45,490 bases of DNA from Bacteroidota bacterium (GCA_947476185.1 CANJPX010000021.1:1-45490); one strand, 5' to 3'. Counted from the first letter of the stretch, positions 8,495 through 18,275 are shown. Numbers and translations are program-made. Notes: generated by a model not told the origin, from the sequence alone.

Positions 8495-8524
8495 AGCGCC
8501 TTTTGGAAGATGGGCGCTTTTTTT
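8495..8524 (+). terminator. Rho-independent terminator after the 7410 lipoprotein gene
   Basis: Stem AGCGCC (8495-8500) pairs with GGCGCT (8513-8518) across a 12-base loop and runs into a T tract. It isolates the upstream gene from dnaK. Confidence 0.8.
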
Positions 8525-8526
8525 AT

Positions 8527-8565
8527 GTCATTATTTCCCCTTCTTTCCATTGGCATAATCATTGA
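8527..8565 (+). promoter_or_regulatory. dnaK upstream element GTCA / TGGCAT-N5-TTGA
   Basis: GTCAT at 8527-8531 is followed after 19 nt by TGGCAT (8551-8556), five bases, then TTGA (8562-8565). The GG and GA dinucleotides are separated by 10 nt, the geometry of sigma-54 -24/-12 promoters (TGGCAC-N5-TTGC). The same arrangement with identical spacing occurs before htpG and lemA. TTGA ends 47 nt before the dnaK ATG. No CIRCE inverted repeat is present. The factor that reads it is inferred, not shown. Confidence 0.55.
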
Positions 8566-8612
8566 AAATGGCATATTGTAAAAAAAATGTAAAAACTAAA
8601 TTCTAAATAATT

Positions 8613-10520
8613 ATGAGTAAAATAATCGGTATTGACTTAGGAACAACAAATTCATGTGTTTCGGTCATGGAAGGTAATGAGCCTGTGGTAATTCCAAACA
8701 GTGAGGGTAAGCGCACAACTCCTTCAATTGTCGCATTTGTTGATGGGGGTGAACGTAAAGTAGGTGATCCTGCAAAACGTCAGGCTATTACAAATCCTAC
8801 AAAAACGATATATTCTATAAAACGCTTTATGGGACATACTTTTGATGAGGTTTCAAAAGAAGCTACTCGTGTTCCTTATAAAGTTGTAAAAGGTGATAAT
8901 AACACACCACGTGTAGAGATTGATGACAGAAAATATACTGCTCAGGAAATTTCTGCAATCATTCTTCAGAAAATGAAAAAAACTGCTGAAGATTATCTTG
9001 GGCATGAAGTGACTGATGCTGTTATTACAGTGCCTGCATATTTTAACGATGCTCAACGTCAAGCTACGAAAGAAGCCGGAGAAATTGCAGGATTAAAAGT
9101 GAAACGTATCATCAATGAACCTACCGCTGCTGCCTTAGCTTATGGCTTGGATAAAAGAGGTAAGGAAATGAAGATCGTGGTATTTGACTGTGGTGGTGGA
9201 ACGCATGATGTTTCTGTTCTTGAGCTTGGTGATGGTGTATTTGAAGTAAAATCTACTGATGGTGATACACACTTAGGTGGAGATGATTTCGATCACAAGA
9301 TCATTGATTGGTTGGTAACAGAATTCAAATCAGAAAATGGTGGTTTGGATCTTTCAAAAGATCCGATGGCTTTGCAACGTTTGAAAGAAGCTGCTGAAAA
9401 AGCAAAAATTGAATTGTCAAGTACTGCTTCTACAGAAATCAATTTACCTTATATCATGCCTGTTGATGGTATTCCAAAACACTTGGTACGTACCTTAACA
9501 AAAGCAAAATTTGAACAATTGGTTGATGACTTGATAAAACGTACCATCGAACCATGTAAATCAGCATTGAAAAATGCAGGGTTACAGACTTCAGATATTG
9601 ATGAAATTATTTTGGTAGGTGGTTCAACACGTATTCCTGCGATTGTAGATGCTGTACAAAAATTCTTTGGTAAGGCACCTTCTAAAGGTGTTAACCCGGA
9701 TGAGGTTGTTGCGATCGGTGCAGCAATTCAAGGTGGTGTATTGACCGGAGAAGTGAAAGATGTATTGTTATTGGATGTAACTCCATTATCATTAGGTATC
9801 GAAACAATGGGTGGAGTATTCACTAAATTAATTGAATCGAACACAACCATTCCTACAAAAAAATCAGAGACATTCTCTACTGCAAGTGATAATCAGCCTT
9901 CTGTACAAATTGTGGTTTACCAAGGCGAGCGTTCAATGGCACGTGACAACCGTAAGTTAGGTGAATTTAATTTAGATGGAATTCCTCCTGCACCACGTGG
10001 TGTGCCGCAAGTTGAGGTAACATTCGATATTGATGCAAATGGAATATTACAAGTGTCGGCAAAAGATAAAGCGACCGGAAAATCTCATAATATTCGTATC
10101 GAAGCAAAATCCGGATTAAGTGATGAAGAGATCAAACGAATGAAAGCAGATGCTGATGCAAATGCTGAATCAGATAAAAAAGCAAAAGAAGAAACAGAAA
10201 AAGTGAATGCTGCAGATTCTATGATCTTTCAAACAGAAAAGCAATTGAAAGAATATGGAGAAAAAATTCCAGCAGAGAAAAAGACTGTAATTGAATCCGC
10301 ATTGGCAGAATTAAAAACTGCTCATGGTGCGCGTGATATTGCAGGAATTGATGCTTCATTGGAAAAATTAAATGCAGGATGGCAAGCCGCTTCTCAAGAT
10401 ATGTATAGCGCTCAACAAGGTGCTGAAGGGAACGGCCAGGCAAATGGCGAACCGCAGGCAAAAGCGGATAGCGAAGTTACAGATGTGGATTTCGAAGAAG
10501 TGAAAGACGAGAAAAAATAG
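8613..10520 (+). CDS. dnaK: Hsp70 chaperone DnaK
   Basis: DnaK is the ATP-dependent cytosolic chaperone that binds hydrophobic segments of unfolded proteins with DnaJ and GrpE. The 635-residue protein starts [14 protein letters not shown] (phosphate-1 motif) and has [18 protein letters not shown] (phosphate-2), the Hsp70 signature [10 protein letters not shown] and the linker region [13 protein letters not shown] near residue 390. A substrate-binding beta domain, a helical lid and an acidic tail ending [12 protein letters not shown] follow. Full length, with no missing motif. The gene is single, flanked by terminators on both sides and not linked to dnaJ or grpE. The shared upstream element with htpG and lemA suggests stress control. 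Confidence 0.98.
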   Translation: MSKIIGIDLGTTNSCVSVMEGNEPVVIPNSEGKRTTPSIVAFVDGGERKVGDPAKRQAITNPTKTIYSIKRFMGHTFDEVSKEATRVPYKVVKGDNNTPRVEIDDRKYTAQEISAIILQKMKKTAEDYLGHEVTDAVITVPAYFNDAQRQATKEAGEIAGLKVKRIINEPTAAALAYGLDKRGKEMKIVVFDCGGGTHDVSVLELGDGVFEVKSTDGDTHLGGDDFDHKIIDWLVTEFKSENGGLDLSKDPMALQRLKEAAEKAKIELSSTASTEINLPYIMPVDGIPKHLVRTLTKAKFEQLVDDLIKRTIEPCKSALKNAGLQTSDIDEIILVGGSTRIPAIVDAVQKFFGKAPSKGVNPDEVVAIGAAIQGGVLTGEVKDVLLLDVTPLSLGIETMGGVFTKLIESNTTIPTKKSETFSTASDNQPSVQIVVYQGERSMARDNRKLGEFNLDGIPPAPRGVPQVEVTFDIDANGILQVSAKDKATGKSHNIRIEAKSGLSDEEIKRMKADADANAESDKKAKEETEKVNAADSMIFQTEKQLKEYGEKIPAEKKTVIESALAELKTAHGARDIAGIDASLEKLNAGWQAASQDMYSAQQGAEGNGQANGEPQAKADSEVTDVDFEEVKDEKK

Positions 10521-10547
10521 TTTTTTTAGTTTGTGATTTGTTAAAGG

Positions 10548-10578
10548 CGCTCCGTAATTTAATTTGCGGAGCGTTTTT
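10548..10578. terminator. Terminator after dnaK, shared with the convergent hydrolase gene
   Basis: CGCTCCG (10548-10554) pairs with CGGAGCG (10567-10573), followed by TTTTT. It ends within the stop codon region of the convergent hydrolase gene (stop at 10577-10579). Confidence 0.8.
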
Positions 10579-11401
10579 ATTTGATCAACTCAATAAAACG
10601 TTTTACAAACTCTCCCTTATACAATTGACTCGATTGCATGTGCCCGCCTTTCACTTCCCAAAATTCCTTTGGTGCAATGGCCTTGTCGAATAATTCTTTT
10701 CCCATATAAAAGGGACAAGTTTCATCTTCTGTACTATGGATAATTAATTTAGGAAGGGTGATCTTATCAATTTCATCAATAGCATTGTATTTACTTGGTA
10801 CCAAAAGTTTTGTTAAGAATTTTGGAGCGCCACTTTTTTTTCCGACATAAACAGCCATTCGCTCATGACCGGTAAAAGCACCTTCTATGACCAATGCATC
10901 AATTAATTTCTGTTCCCTGGCGGCTACCACAACTGCTAAATGTCCGCCCAAAGATTGTCCGAATAAGATCAGTTTGGTGTTTTTTACATCTTCGCGTTGT
11001 TTGATATAATGCAAAGAAGCTATCCCATCGGCCAGCACATTTTCTTGAGAAACTTTTCCTTGCGATTTTCCAAATCCTTCGTAATCAAAAACCATTACCT
11101 GGAAACCGGCTTTAATAAGTGAATCAGAAAATTGAAATTGATAAGAAATGTTAGCTGCATTTCCATGAAAATGTAAAACGGTGCCGATGACATTTTTATT
11201 TTTTGGTTTGAAGAACCAACCATTTAAATTATTTCCATTAGCTGATTTAAAATTTATTTCTTCTACAGAATACCTTGTTGTGTCAGGATAATATTTAAAT
11301 TCTTTATAAGGTTCGTAAAAAAAAGCAGAGGTGCTACATGAGCCTATAGTAATGGTGAGTAAAAGAAATGGAAAAAAATATTTCGAAAAAGTTGTCTTCA
11401 T
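10577..11401 (-). CDS. Alpha/beta hydrolase lipoprotein (BEM46/ABHD17-like)
   Basis: A 274-residue serine hydrolase predicted to be anchored to the outer or inner membrane. Residues 1-21 form a lipoprotein signal with lipobox TIGSC (C22). The alpha/beta hydrolase core contains the oxyanion region HFHGNAAN, the nucleophile elbow GQSLGG (S150), the acid D226 in HSTEDETCPF and the catalytic H254 in GGHMQS. The DYEGFGKSQG motif is typical of the BEM46/ABHD13-17 group. The substrate is unknown; family members include acylglycerol lipases and depalmitoylases. It converges on dnaK and is divergent from the cold-shock gene. Confidence 0.85.
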   Translation of the reverse strand: MKTTFSKYFFPFLLLTITIGSCSTSAFFYEPYKEFKYYPDTTRYSVEEINFKSANGNNLNGWFFKPKNKNVIGTVLHFHGNAANISYQFQFSDSLIKAGFQVMVFDYEGFGKSQGKVSQENVLADGIASLHYIKQREDVKNTKLILFGQSLGGHLAVVVAAREQKLIDALVIEGAFTGHERMAVYVGKKSGAPKFLTKLLVPSKYNAIDEIDKITLPKLIIHSTEDETCPFYMGKELFDKAIAPKEFWEVKGGHMQSSQLYKGEFVKRFIELIK

Positions 11402-11530
11402 TTCTGGTAATTTGTATAGTTATTATTTGTGAATGCAAAAGGCAAATATCCAAATTTGATGGACAGTATGGGACATTTTTTAAAAAAATAATATGATATG
11501 AATCATGAAGTCAATAATAGAAATAAATAT

Positions 11531-11560
11531 TTGAATTACAATTTAAGTGTTGTATATTTG
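11531..11560 (+). promoter_or_regulatory. Bacteroidota-type promoter of the cold-shock gene
   Basis: TTG at 11531-11533, 19 bases, then TATATTTG at 11553-11560. This matches the Bacteroidota -33/-7 consensus with ideal spacing. Transcription would start near 11565, giving a leader of about 27 nt. Confidence 0.7.
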
Positions 11561-11591
11561 TTTTAGTATTAATTAATAATTTTTAAATTTA

Positions 11592-11783
11592 ATGAAAACA
11601 GGTACAGTAAAATTTTTCAACGTTTCAAAAGGATTCGGTTTTATCACAGTAGATGGTACTAATCAGGAATTATTCGTTCACGTTACAGGTTTGGTTGATC
11701 AGATCCGTGATGGTGACAAAGTAACTTTTGATGAGTCTGAAGGTAAAAAAGGTTTAAATGCAGTAAATGTGAAAAAAGCATAA
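11592..11783 (+). CDS. Cold-shock domain protein, CspA family
   Basis: A 63-residue single-domain OB-fold protein that binds single-stranded RNA and DNA and acts as an RNA chaperone. RNP1 is seen as KGFGFI (13-18) and RNP2 as LFVHV (27-31). The protein begins MKTGTVKFFN as usual. Length equals the minimal CspA core, with no C-terminal extension. It is monocistronic, with a consensus promoter upstream and an 11-bp-stem terminator downstream. Confidence 0.95.
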   Translation: MKTGTVKFFNVSKGFGFITVDGTNQELFVHVTGLVDQIRDGDKVTFDESEGKKGLNAVNVKKA

Positions 11784-11810
11784 TTGTAAAAAAACATTTT
11801 TAACAAAAAA

Positions 11811-11839
11811 AACATCATGCCTCAGGTATGATGTTTTTT
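11811..11839. terminator. Terminator after the cold-shock gene
   Basis: AACATCATGCC pairs with GGTATGATGTT around a TCA loop (one G-T pair), flanked by an A tract on the left and T8 on the right. It can serve the convergent MORN gene as well. Confidence 0.85.
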
Positions 11840-11851
11840 TTGTTGAATTAA

Positions 11852-12580
11852 TTAATCTGTTACTTCTTCTCCATTTACCCATTTGTGTTGGGTAACTTTT
11901 CCGCTCTCATCATATTCTTTCCATTGACCGTCTTTTTGGTAATCGAGGACTAATTTGCTATATTTCATAGGCCCTTCCGCTTTGATATTCCCGTTTTCGT
12001 AATATTCTTTTTTCGAATAAAGTTTTTTCTTCAGATCAGTTATCTCAAAAAATTCCTGAGGTTTGCCATCTTCAGCATAGGATTTTCGCATAATTATGTA
12101 TTCCATATTTTTCGAATTCTCCTCTGTATATTCTATTTGTCCGTTAGGATAATAGTCTGTCCAGATTTGCGGACTGCCATCATAATAGGTGATATTTGAT
12201 TTTAATTTTCCATCGGGGTAAAACAGCTGAAGATTACAAACTTTAAATTCAACCAGTTTAAACGAGCGTTCTACATTACCGTTCGAATAAAAATTTTTAT
12301 AGGTTTTTAAATGTCCGTCTTCATAAAATCCCCTATGAAGTATATTGCCGTTTTCATAGGTATCTTCCATCCACCCCTGACAGGCATATCCTTTTTTATC
12401 ATTTCTGACAGAATCGCCACCGGTAAAAAAATTTAATTTTTCATACATAGCAATGCCGTAAACAGGATCAACCACTTTTGCTTCGTTGTATTTCACTGGA
12501 ACAGGAATTTGTCCGAAAAACTGCGCAAAAGATAGTTTAAAAGAGATAGTAAGAAAAAATAGAAATACTAGTTTTTTCAT
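11852..12580 (-). CDS. Exported MORN-variant (YwqK-like) repeat protein
   Basis: A 242-residue protein with a signal peptide (1-19, ending SFAQ) and at least five MORN_2-type repeats, recognised by YENGNI, YSNGNV, YPDGKL, YPNGQI and YENGNIKAEG. Such beta-hairpin repeat proteins are frequent in Bacteroidota and are often named toxin-antitoxin YwqK-like. Their function is not established and I see no catalytic motif. It is probably periplasmic or surface-exposed. It ends in a terminator shared with the cold-shock gene. The 197-base gap upstream, towards trxB, contains a large palindrome. Confidence 0.75.
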   Translation of the reverse strand: MKKLVFLFFLTISFKLSFAQFFGQIPVPVKYNEAKVVDPVYGIAMYEKLNFFTGGDSVRNDKKGYACQGWMEDTYENGNILHRGFYEDGHLKTYKNFYSNGNVERSFKLVEFKVCNLQLFYPDGKLKSNITYYDGSPQIWTDYYPNGQIEYTEENSKNMEYIIMRKSYAEDGKPQEFFEITDLKKKLYSKKEYYENGNIKAEGPMKYSKLVLDYQKDGQWKEYDESGKVTQHKWVNGEEVTD

Positions 12581-12684
12581 TAATTCGTAATCATTATACT
12601 AATAGAATGTGAATATAAAAAAAAAGACGATTCGAAGCAAAAATTCTACGGGTAATTTTGCGAAGTATTGATTGGAATGAGGTT

Positions 12685-12747
12685 AAAATTCCAGACTCCG
12701 CACAGTATGATATTTGAAATATCGATACGGGCGGAGTCTGGAATTTT
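12685..12747. repeat. 63-bp near-complete palindrome downstream of trxB
   Basis: A perfect 17-bp stem (12685-12701 with 12731-12747; sequence AAAATTCCAGACTCCGC on the left) encloses a second palindrome, GATATTTGAAATATC at 12709-12723. The flanking GTAT/ATAC pairs with a one-base bulge, so almost the whole 63 bp folds into one hairpin. It lies between the trxB stop and the MORN gene start, both on the minus strand. It may act as the trxB terminator or be a dispersed palindromic element. Confidence 0.7.
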
Positions 12748-12777
12748 TAAAAGTGCTTTTTGGGATATTAAAACAGT

Positions 12778-13719
12778 TTAATGGATCCCTCTTTCTGCAA
12801 GATATCTTTCGGCATCCAATGCACCCATGCAGCCACTTCCAGCTGCTGTCACTGCTTGCCGGTAAACATGGTCCTGAGCATCCCCGGTAGCAAATATTCC
12901 GGGAATATTTGTTTTACTAGTTCCTGGGATAGTTTGAATATAACCAGTTTCGTCCAAATTTAAATATCCCTTAAAAATATCCGTATTTGGTTTATGACCA
13001 ATGGCAACAAAAAATCCTGTTACAACGATGGTCCTTTCTTCCCCTTTGTCATTTCCTATTAATGCTCCTTCTACGGTTTTGTCCCCTAATATTTCTTTTG
13101 TATGAGAATTAAAAAGGACTTCAATATTTGGCGTATTTAAGACACGGTTTTGCATTGCTTTTGAAGCACGCATTTCGCCTTTACGAACAATCATGTATAC
13201 TTTTCTGCAGAGTTTTGCAAGGTAAGTTGCTTCTTCGGCAGCTGTGTCACCTGCACCAACAATCGCAACATCCTGTCCTTTAAAAAAGAATCCGTCACAA
13301 ACAGCACAAGCTGAAACACCAAAACCATTTAATTTTTGTTCGGAAGGTAATCCCAACCATTTTGCAGATGCTCCGGTTGCAATAATAACACTATCAGCAG
13401 TGATAGTTGTTTTTTCATCAATGATCACTTTATGTATAGGTCCGGTAAAATCTACTGATGTAGCCAGTCCCCAGCGAATGTCTGTTCCAAAACGTTCCGC
13501 TTGTTTTTTAAAATCTTCCATCATTTCAGGGCCCATTGTTCCATTCGGATACCCGGGAAAATTTTCAACCTCTGTGGTGATTGTTAATTGTCCTCCTGGT
13601 TGTAAGCCTTGATACATAACCGGTTTCATATCTGCTCGGGCAGCATAGATTGCTGCGGTATATCCTGCAGGTCCACTTCCTATGATCAGGCATTTCACAT
13701 GTTCTATTTGTTCTGACAT
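12778..13719 (-). CDS. trxB: Thioredoxin reductase
   Basis: An FAD- and NADPH-dependent enzyme that reduces thioredoxin in the cytosol. The 313-residue protein has the FAD-binding GSGPAGYTAAIYAARA (14-29), the redox-active CAVC (C138, C141), the NADPH-binding GAGDTAAEEATYL and the C-terminal FAD motif GIFATGDAQDHVYRQAVTAAGSG. This is the low-molecular-weight bacterial type, full length. No thioredoxin gene is adjacent. The stop is followed by the large palindrome at 12685-12747. Confidence 0.97.
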   Translation of the reverse strand: MSEQIEHVKCLIIGSGPAGYTAAIYAARADMKPVMYQGLQPGGQLTITTEVENFPGYPNGTMGPEMMEDFKKQAERFGTDIRWGLATSVDFTGPIHKVIIDEKTTITADSVIIATGASAKWLGLPSEQKLNGFGVSACAVCDGFFFKGQDVAIVGAGDTAAEEATYLAKLCRKVYMIVRKGEMRASKAMQNRVLNTPNIEVLFNSHTKEILGDKTVEGALIGNDKGEERTIVVTGFFVAIGHKPNTDIFKGYLNLDETGYIQTIPGTSKTNIPGIFATGDAQDHVYRQAVTAAGSGCMGALDAERYLAERGIH

Positions 13720-13829
13720 AATTTTAAAAGTTTATTTAGTTGTTGCGAAATTACTATTTGTTTCTTTTCTGTTTTGCTTTTTTAAGAACAAAAAAAATAA
13801 TTAATTGTTGAAATTTAGCAATTAACAGA

Positions 13830-14711
13830 TCAGGGCGTAGGCATTATGGTGTCGTAATATGCTCCCATTCCGCTCCATGACCCCAAGGCTCCATTATCAA
13901 TGTTACCTAAAATTGTTGTTGGTGAGGCAAAGGGATTTCCATTGCTGGAAAGTGCTGCTTCAAAAGTTGTGTAAAAATCTTTACTTGCTCTGTCAATCGC
14001 ACAGAATTTGATATAAATGGTATCGGATTTTCGATAATAATTTCTTTCGGTATCGGTATCATTGAGCGCAGAGTTCGTGTTGTCAGTAGGGTCGTAACCT
14101 TTTGTATACGCAAATTCAAAACTTTTTCCATTGATGAATTTGTCGTCAAATGTGGCGCCGTAGGGCGCAATATATCGTCTGTCTTTTGTTGGACGTTTTG
14201 CATACCATCTGTAATTATTCCCTAAACCTGAAGGGTCAGTTAAATGTGCATTTGCAAATCCTAATGTGTCTTCAGGTGGCTGAGCTTTCCACCATACGGA
14301 ATCTAAGGCTACAGGATAAGGTATAGAAGTAGTTGCCTTGTAAATAGCACCGTCTGCTGCGACAACATTCAATGAATAATTTTGACCAGAAACCCCAAGG
14401 ATGGTACTTCCTTTATAAACCACACCAAGAGAGGAACTGCTATCTATTGCCAATGATAAAGTGTCGGTAATAATACCATTGGAAACGTATACTTTTGCAT
14501 CCAGAACATAAAAATCGGTGGCAGTCGTTCCGGAGATGGTAGAAAATAAAGGGATTGTGCGGGTAATAATTACTTCCGCAACTTTTCCGTTTTCAATAAC
14601 GCCTTCAATGACAATTTTTTTGTCAGAGTTTGGAAGTTTGACATCTAAATTTTCTGTGCAGGCAGAAATTGCGGTGATCACAACTGCTGTAATAAAAAAA
14701 TATTTTTTCAT
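13830..14711 (-). CDS. DUF4249 lipoprotein, partner of TonB-dependent receptor
   Basis: A 293-residue lipoprotein with a signal peptide and lipobox ISAC (C18), followed by TENLDVKLP. The next segment, KIVIEGVIENGKVAEVIITRT, is typical of DUF4249 proteins. These are encoded next to TonB-dependent receptors in Bacteroidota and are thought to be surface or periplasmic accessory proteins, analogous to SusD-like partners. Here the receptor gene ends 21 bases upstream, so the two form one transcription unit. The ligand is unknown. The protein is somewhat shorter than many family members. Confidence 0.8.
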   Translation of the reverse strand: MKKYFFITAVVITAISACTENLDVKLPNSDKKIVIEGVIENGKVAEVIITRTIPLFSTISGTTATDFYVLDAKVYVSNGIITDTLSLAIDSSSSLGVVYKGSTILGVSGQNYSLNVVAADGAIYKATTSIPYPVALDSVWWKAQPPEDTLGFANAHLTDPSGLGNNYRWYAKRPTKDRRYIAPYGATFDDKFINGKSFEFAYTKGYDPTDNTNSALNDTDTERNYYRKSDTIYIKFCAIDRASKDFYTTFEAALSSNGNPFASPTTILGNIDNGALGSWSGMGAYYDTIMPTP

Positions 14712-14732
14712 TTTAAAATGAATTTTTTACAA

Positions 14733-17213
14733 TTAAAATTTAAAATTCCAAGTTACCGATGGCAGAATCGGGAACAAGTATACCTGTTTTGCTTTGATGG
14801 TTAAATTGCCTTGTGTGGCACTTCCTTCGTTTGCAAAATAGATAATGTATGGGTTATGTCTGTTGTAAACATTGAAAACACTAAAGTTCCAGCTCGATTC
14901 GTAATTTTTAAAGAGCTTGGTTGGTATTTTAACATCCTCAGGTTTCACATTGTCAGCCAATCCAAATTTTTTGATGATGCGTTGTTTTCTGCGCTCAATA
15001 TGTTTTGTTCTGTCTGGCGTGTAGGTTGCCGAAATATCAAGTCGGTGGTATGCCGGCATCCGATAAGCGTTTCTGTCACTGTAATCATATGTGACATTTC
15101 CATCGATCACATAATAAGAAGTAGGAATTGTAATTGCATTCCCGGTCCCATAAACAAAGATTGTTGCCAATGTCCATTTTTTGCTGAGATCGTAGCTAAG
15201 TACTACAGATGCATCATGTCGTCTGTCGTATTTTGCATAAAATTGTTTTCCCCGATTCAGATCAGGGAAAGTGCGGTTGGTGTATGAAAGTGTGTATCCG
15301 ATCCATCCATTGAATTTCCCTATTCTCTTTTTTACAAAAAATTCTACACCATATGCTTGTCCTTTTCCAAAGACAAATTGATTGTCTGAATTGTCTCCAA
15401 CCGTTCCACCAGGCATGGAACCATCTGCATATTCAATTTGATTTTTAAGATCTTTGTAATAAATCTCGATGGAAGTTTCATAGGTATTATCTTTAAAATT
15501 TCTGAAGTAACCCAATGAATATTGTGATCCCTTTTGAGGTTTTACAAGTTCGGAAGAAGGCACCCATGTGTCAATAGGTAATGTTACTGCAGACAAAGAA
15601 GCAAGGTGAATGTATTGAAGATTATAAGTGTACGATGCTTTTATTGATGATCTTGTATTGATTGAATAGCGTGCATTTAATCGAGGTTCAAATCCTCCAT
15701 AATCAGCAACCTTTTTATTAGAGTTGGTGTGTATTGTAGAAGATATTTGTCCTGTAATAGGATCTTTTACATATCTGTCGAAAGGCCCAACTTGAATAAA
15801 ATGGGAGTAGCGTAATCCTAAATGGATCTTGAATTTATCTGTTACATCAAAATCGTCAGAAACATAAGCTGCCATGTCGTGTGCTCTTAATTTTTTTACA
15901 CCTCCCAGATCAAAAACAGTTTCGCCTTGTTTTGCAGAAGCACTTATAGGGGTGAAGGTGTGGAAGATGTAGTTGATACCAAATTTTACTTCATGACGAA
16001 TGGTTGGGAAATATCCGAAATCAATTTTGCCATTCCAATCGTTGATACCGGAAAATAATTTCATTTCGAATCCGCTTTGTTCTGCAGTAAATGCAAATTT
16101 GTAATCACTATAAATTGCGGAAACGTTCATGAATAATTTATTATTGAATAAATGGTTCCATCGAACAACGCCTGTTGAGTTACCCCAGGAAACGCCCATT
16201 TTAAAACCAGCCTCTTTATCCTGAAAGGTCATTATATCCCTTCCAAAATAACCACTTGCAAAGATTCTGTCCTTGTCGGATAACCGGTAATTTACCTTCG
16301 CATTCATATCGTAAAAATAAACTCCTGAATTTTTGAGAGGCGAAGAAGGTTTTGCAAAGGGACGTGCAAGTACATCAATATATGTTCTACGCGCTGAAAC
16401 AATGAAAGAACCGGTATCTTTTTTTATCGGACCTTCAATGGTTAATCGCGATGAAATCAATCCAATGCCACCTGAAGCATGATAGGTTTTGGTATTCCCT
16501 TCCTTCATCGAGATATCTAACACAGATGCCAGTCTACCGCCATATTGAGCAGGCATACCACCTTTAACGAGATTGATACTTTTTACTGCATCACCATTAA
16601 AAACAGAGAAAAATCCAAGTAAGTGAGATGCATTATAGACAACTGCTTCATCCAATAATATTAAATTTTGATCGGGACCACCGCCACGTACATAAAAGCC
16701 AGAGTTCCCATCGCCACTGGATTTTACTCCAGGTAATAATTGAATTGTTTTTAATATATCCACTTCGCCCAAAAAAGCAGGAAGTTTTTTGATTTCTTCC
16801 ATATCAAGCTTGATCGCACCTATAGTTGTGCTGGATACATTCTTGTCAATTTTCTCTGAACTGATTTCCACTTCCTTTACATTAATGGCGGAAGGTTTTA
16901 ATTCGATGTTTAAGCGGATGTCTTTATCTAGAACGATCTTTTTTACAAAATTTTCATAGCCAACGTAAGAGCTGATAAGCGTGTAAGTTCCTTTCTCAAC
17001 AGTGATCGAGAAAAATCCATATTGATTTGTATTTCCCCCTTTTAAAAGTTCTTTGATGTAAACACTTGCGCCATAACTGTATTCTCCGTTGGAGGCATCT
17101 TTTACATAGCCACTAATGGTATATTTTTGTTTTTCCTGAGCAAGGCTAGGAAGAACGATTGAAATCGATAAAACGAAAAGTAATAAGGTTTTTAATGGAG
17201 AAATAATTTTCAT
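14733..17213 (-). CDS. TonB-dependent outer-membrane receptor
   Basis: An 826-residue outer-membrane transporter. It has a signal peptide (1-25, ending SLAQ), then a carboxypeptidase-D-regulatory-like beta domain (about 31-115: ISGYVKDASNGEYSYGASVYI...). The plug follows (about 130-240: LLPGVKSSGDGNSGFYVRGGGPDQNLILLD...) and then a 22-strand-type barrel to the C terminus, which ends in aromatic VTWNFKF. The plug motifs RGG and LVKGGMPAQYGGRLASVLDI are canonical. It pairs with the DUF4249 gene downstream. The family imports siderophores, vitamins, metals or oligomers using TonB-ExbB-ExbD; nothing in the sequence fixes the ligand. Confidence 0.93.
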   Translation of the reverse strand: MKIISPLKTLLLFVLSISIVLPSLAQEKQKYTISGYVKDASNGEYSYGASVYIKELLKGGNTNQYGFFSITVEKGTYTLISSYVGYENFVKKIVLDKDIRLNIELKPSAINVKEVEISSEKIDKNVSSTTIGAIKLDMEEIKKLPAFLGEVDILKTIQLLPGVKSSGDGNSGFYVRGGGPDQNLILLDEAVVYNASHLLGFFSVFNGDAVKSINLVKGGMPAQYGGRLASVLDISMKEGNTKTYHASGGIGLISSRLTIEGPIKKDTGSFIVSARRTYIDVLARPFAKPSSPLKNSGVYFYDMNAKVNYRLSDKDRIFASGYFGRDIMTFQDKEAGFKMGVSWGNSTGVVRWNHLFNNKLFMNVSAIYSDYKFAFTAEQSGFEMKLFSGINDWNGKIDFGYFPTIRHEVKFGINYIFHTFTPISASAKQGETVFDLGGVKKLRAHDMAAYVSDDFDVTDKFKIHLGLRYSHFIQVGPFDRYVKDPITGQISSTIHTNSNKKVADYGGFEPRLNARYSINTRSSIKASYTYNLQYIHLASLSAVTLPIDTWVPSSELVKPQKGSQYSLGYFRNFKDNTYETSIEIYYKDLKNQIEYADGSMPGGTVGDNSDNQFVFGKGQAYGVEFFVKKRIGKFNGWIGYTLSYTNRTFPDLNRGKQFYAKYDRRHDASVVLSYDLSKKWTLATIFVYGTGNAITIPTSYYVIDGNVTYDYSDRNAYRMPAYHRLDISATYTPDRTKHIERRKQRIIKKFGLADNVKPEDVKIPTKLFKNYESSWNFSVFNVYNRHNPYIIYFANEGSATQGNLTIKAKQVYLFPILPSVTWNFKF

Positions 17214-17493
17214 AAAAATTGAAAAGATTATTTGGTTTAAGCGGGATGAAATGTCAAAATGTAAAGACTAAAATTAATCAATTATGTTCACCTTATGCTC
17301 CCTCAAGCCAATTTTTGAGGTACAAAACTATGGAAACATTATTTGATTTCAAAGTTTCCGAGCTCTTATTTTGATGATATTAAACCGACAGATTTTGATA
17401 TATATCATTTTGATTTAAAAATTTTCTGATTATGAGGTTTCTTCCCTTTTAAAAGGTTGTAATAAGGCGTTTTGTGAAACAAAGTAATTAGAA

Positions 17494-18222
17494 CTATGCC
17501 TTTCGGATATTAACTATTCCAATCAGATCAAATGCTTTAATGATCAAAAATGTAGGGTCGAATTCAAACCACTTTTTAGAAAAATTTAAGCTATTCGGAC
17601 TTTTATGATGATTGTTTTGAAACAATTCTCCTAACATAAAAAGATCCCAGGGCAAGGAGTTTTTGCTATGATCATTGTTGTCAAAATTCGAATAACCGTA
17701 TTTATGTCCGCACCAATTTACAATAGCACCATGAACAGGGCCGATAAGAAAATGGATTGGCAGCAATAAAAATTGCCACCATGCAGTAGCAAAATAATAA
17801 TAAAATAAAAAATATAAAACACCGAAACCGATTCTAACCAACCACATATCACTTATTTTATCTAAAAGCGGCCATTCAGGATAATTTCCCTGAAATGCTT
17901 TTTCAGGTTCAACTTTTTTAGAAGCATAATCAAAATATATTTTTTTTGTATGCAACATCATACCGAAAACATCTTTAAAAAAGTGTGGAGAATGAGGGTC
18001 TTTTTCAGTATCACTGTATGCGTGATGCATACGATGCAGAATCGCGTATGCTCTGGGATTTAAAAACGAAGATCCTTGTGTCAGGAAAGTAAAAATGTAA
18101 AAGAATCTTTCCCAAAATTTGTTCATGGTGAACATTTTATGAGATGAATAACGGTGCAAAAAAAATGTTTGACAAAATAATGAAAGAAACCAGTGGGCAA
18201 TAAAAAATAGTAATATATACAT
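17494..18222 (-). CDS. Membrane fatty-acid (acyl-CoA type) desaturase
   Basis: A di-iron membrane enzyme that introduces a cis double bond into fatty acyl chains. The 242-residue protein has the three histidine boxes of the delta-9 group, HRYSSH (23-28), HRMHH and QNNHH, with further His in GHKYG and NDHSKN. Hydrophobic segments at the N terminus (1-20) and about 125-165 form the membrane anchors. It is shorter than animal SCDs but similar to compact bacterial forms. A promoter candidate lies just upstream. The 280-base gap downstream towards the receptor gene holds no gene that I can see. Confidence 0.88.
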   Translation of the reverse strand: MYILLFFIAHWFLSLFCQTFFLHRYSSHKMFTMNKFWERFFYIFTFLTQGSSFLNPRAYAILHRMHHAYSDTEKDPHSPHFFKDVFGMMLHTKKIYFDYASKKVEPEKAFQGNYPEWPLLDKISDMWLVRIGFGVLYFLFYYYFATAWWQFLLLPIHFLIGPVHGAIVNWCGHKYGYSNFDNNDHSKNSLPWDLFMLGELFQNNHHKSPNSLNFSKKWFEFDPTFLIIKAFDLIGIVNIRKA

Positions 18223-18246
18223 ATACCTTTAAATAAAAATTTCATC

Positions 18247-18275
18247 CAAAAGTATTCAAAATTAAAGCATGACAA
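18247..18275 (-). promoter_or_regulatory. Bacteroidota-type promoter of the desaturase gene
   Basis: On the minus strand this is TTG, 18 bases, then TACTTTTG, matching the -33/-7 consensus. A second TAnnTTTG box (TAATTTTG) overlaps the spacer. The leader would be about 19 nt. Confidence 0.5.

Noticed and set aside
8525-8612. Possible HrcA/CIRCE operator before dnaK (and before htpG)
   Set aside because: No TTAGCACTC-N9-GAGTGCTAA-like inverted repeat is present in either upstream region; the shared GTCA/TGGYAY/TTGA layout fits better.
13244-13612. 122-codon open frame antisense to trxB
   Set aside because: It is a shadow of the trxB reading frame, with no recognisable protein features.
17214-17493. 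Possible small RNA or tRNA in the 280-base gap between the receptor and desaturase genes
   Set aside because: No cloverleaf, conserved tRNA boxes, strong hairpin or promoter-terminator pair was found; the gap seems to hold only AT-rich spacer and leader sequence.
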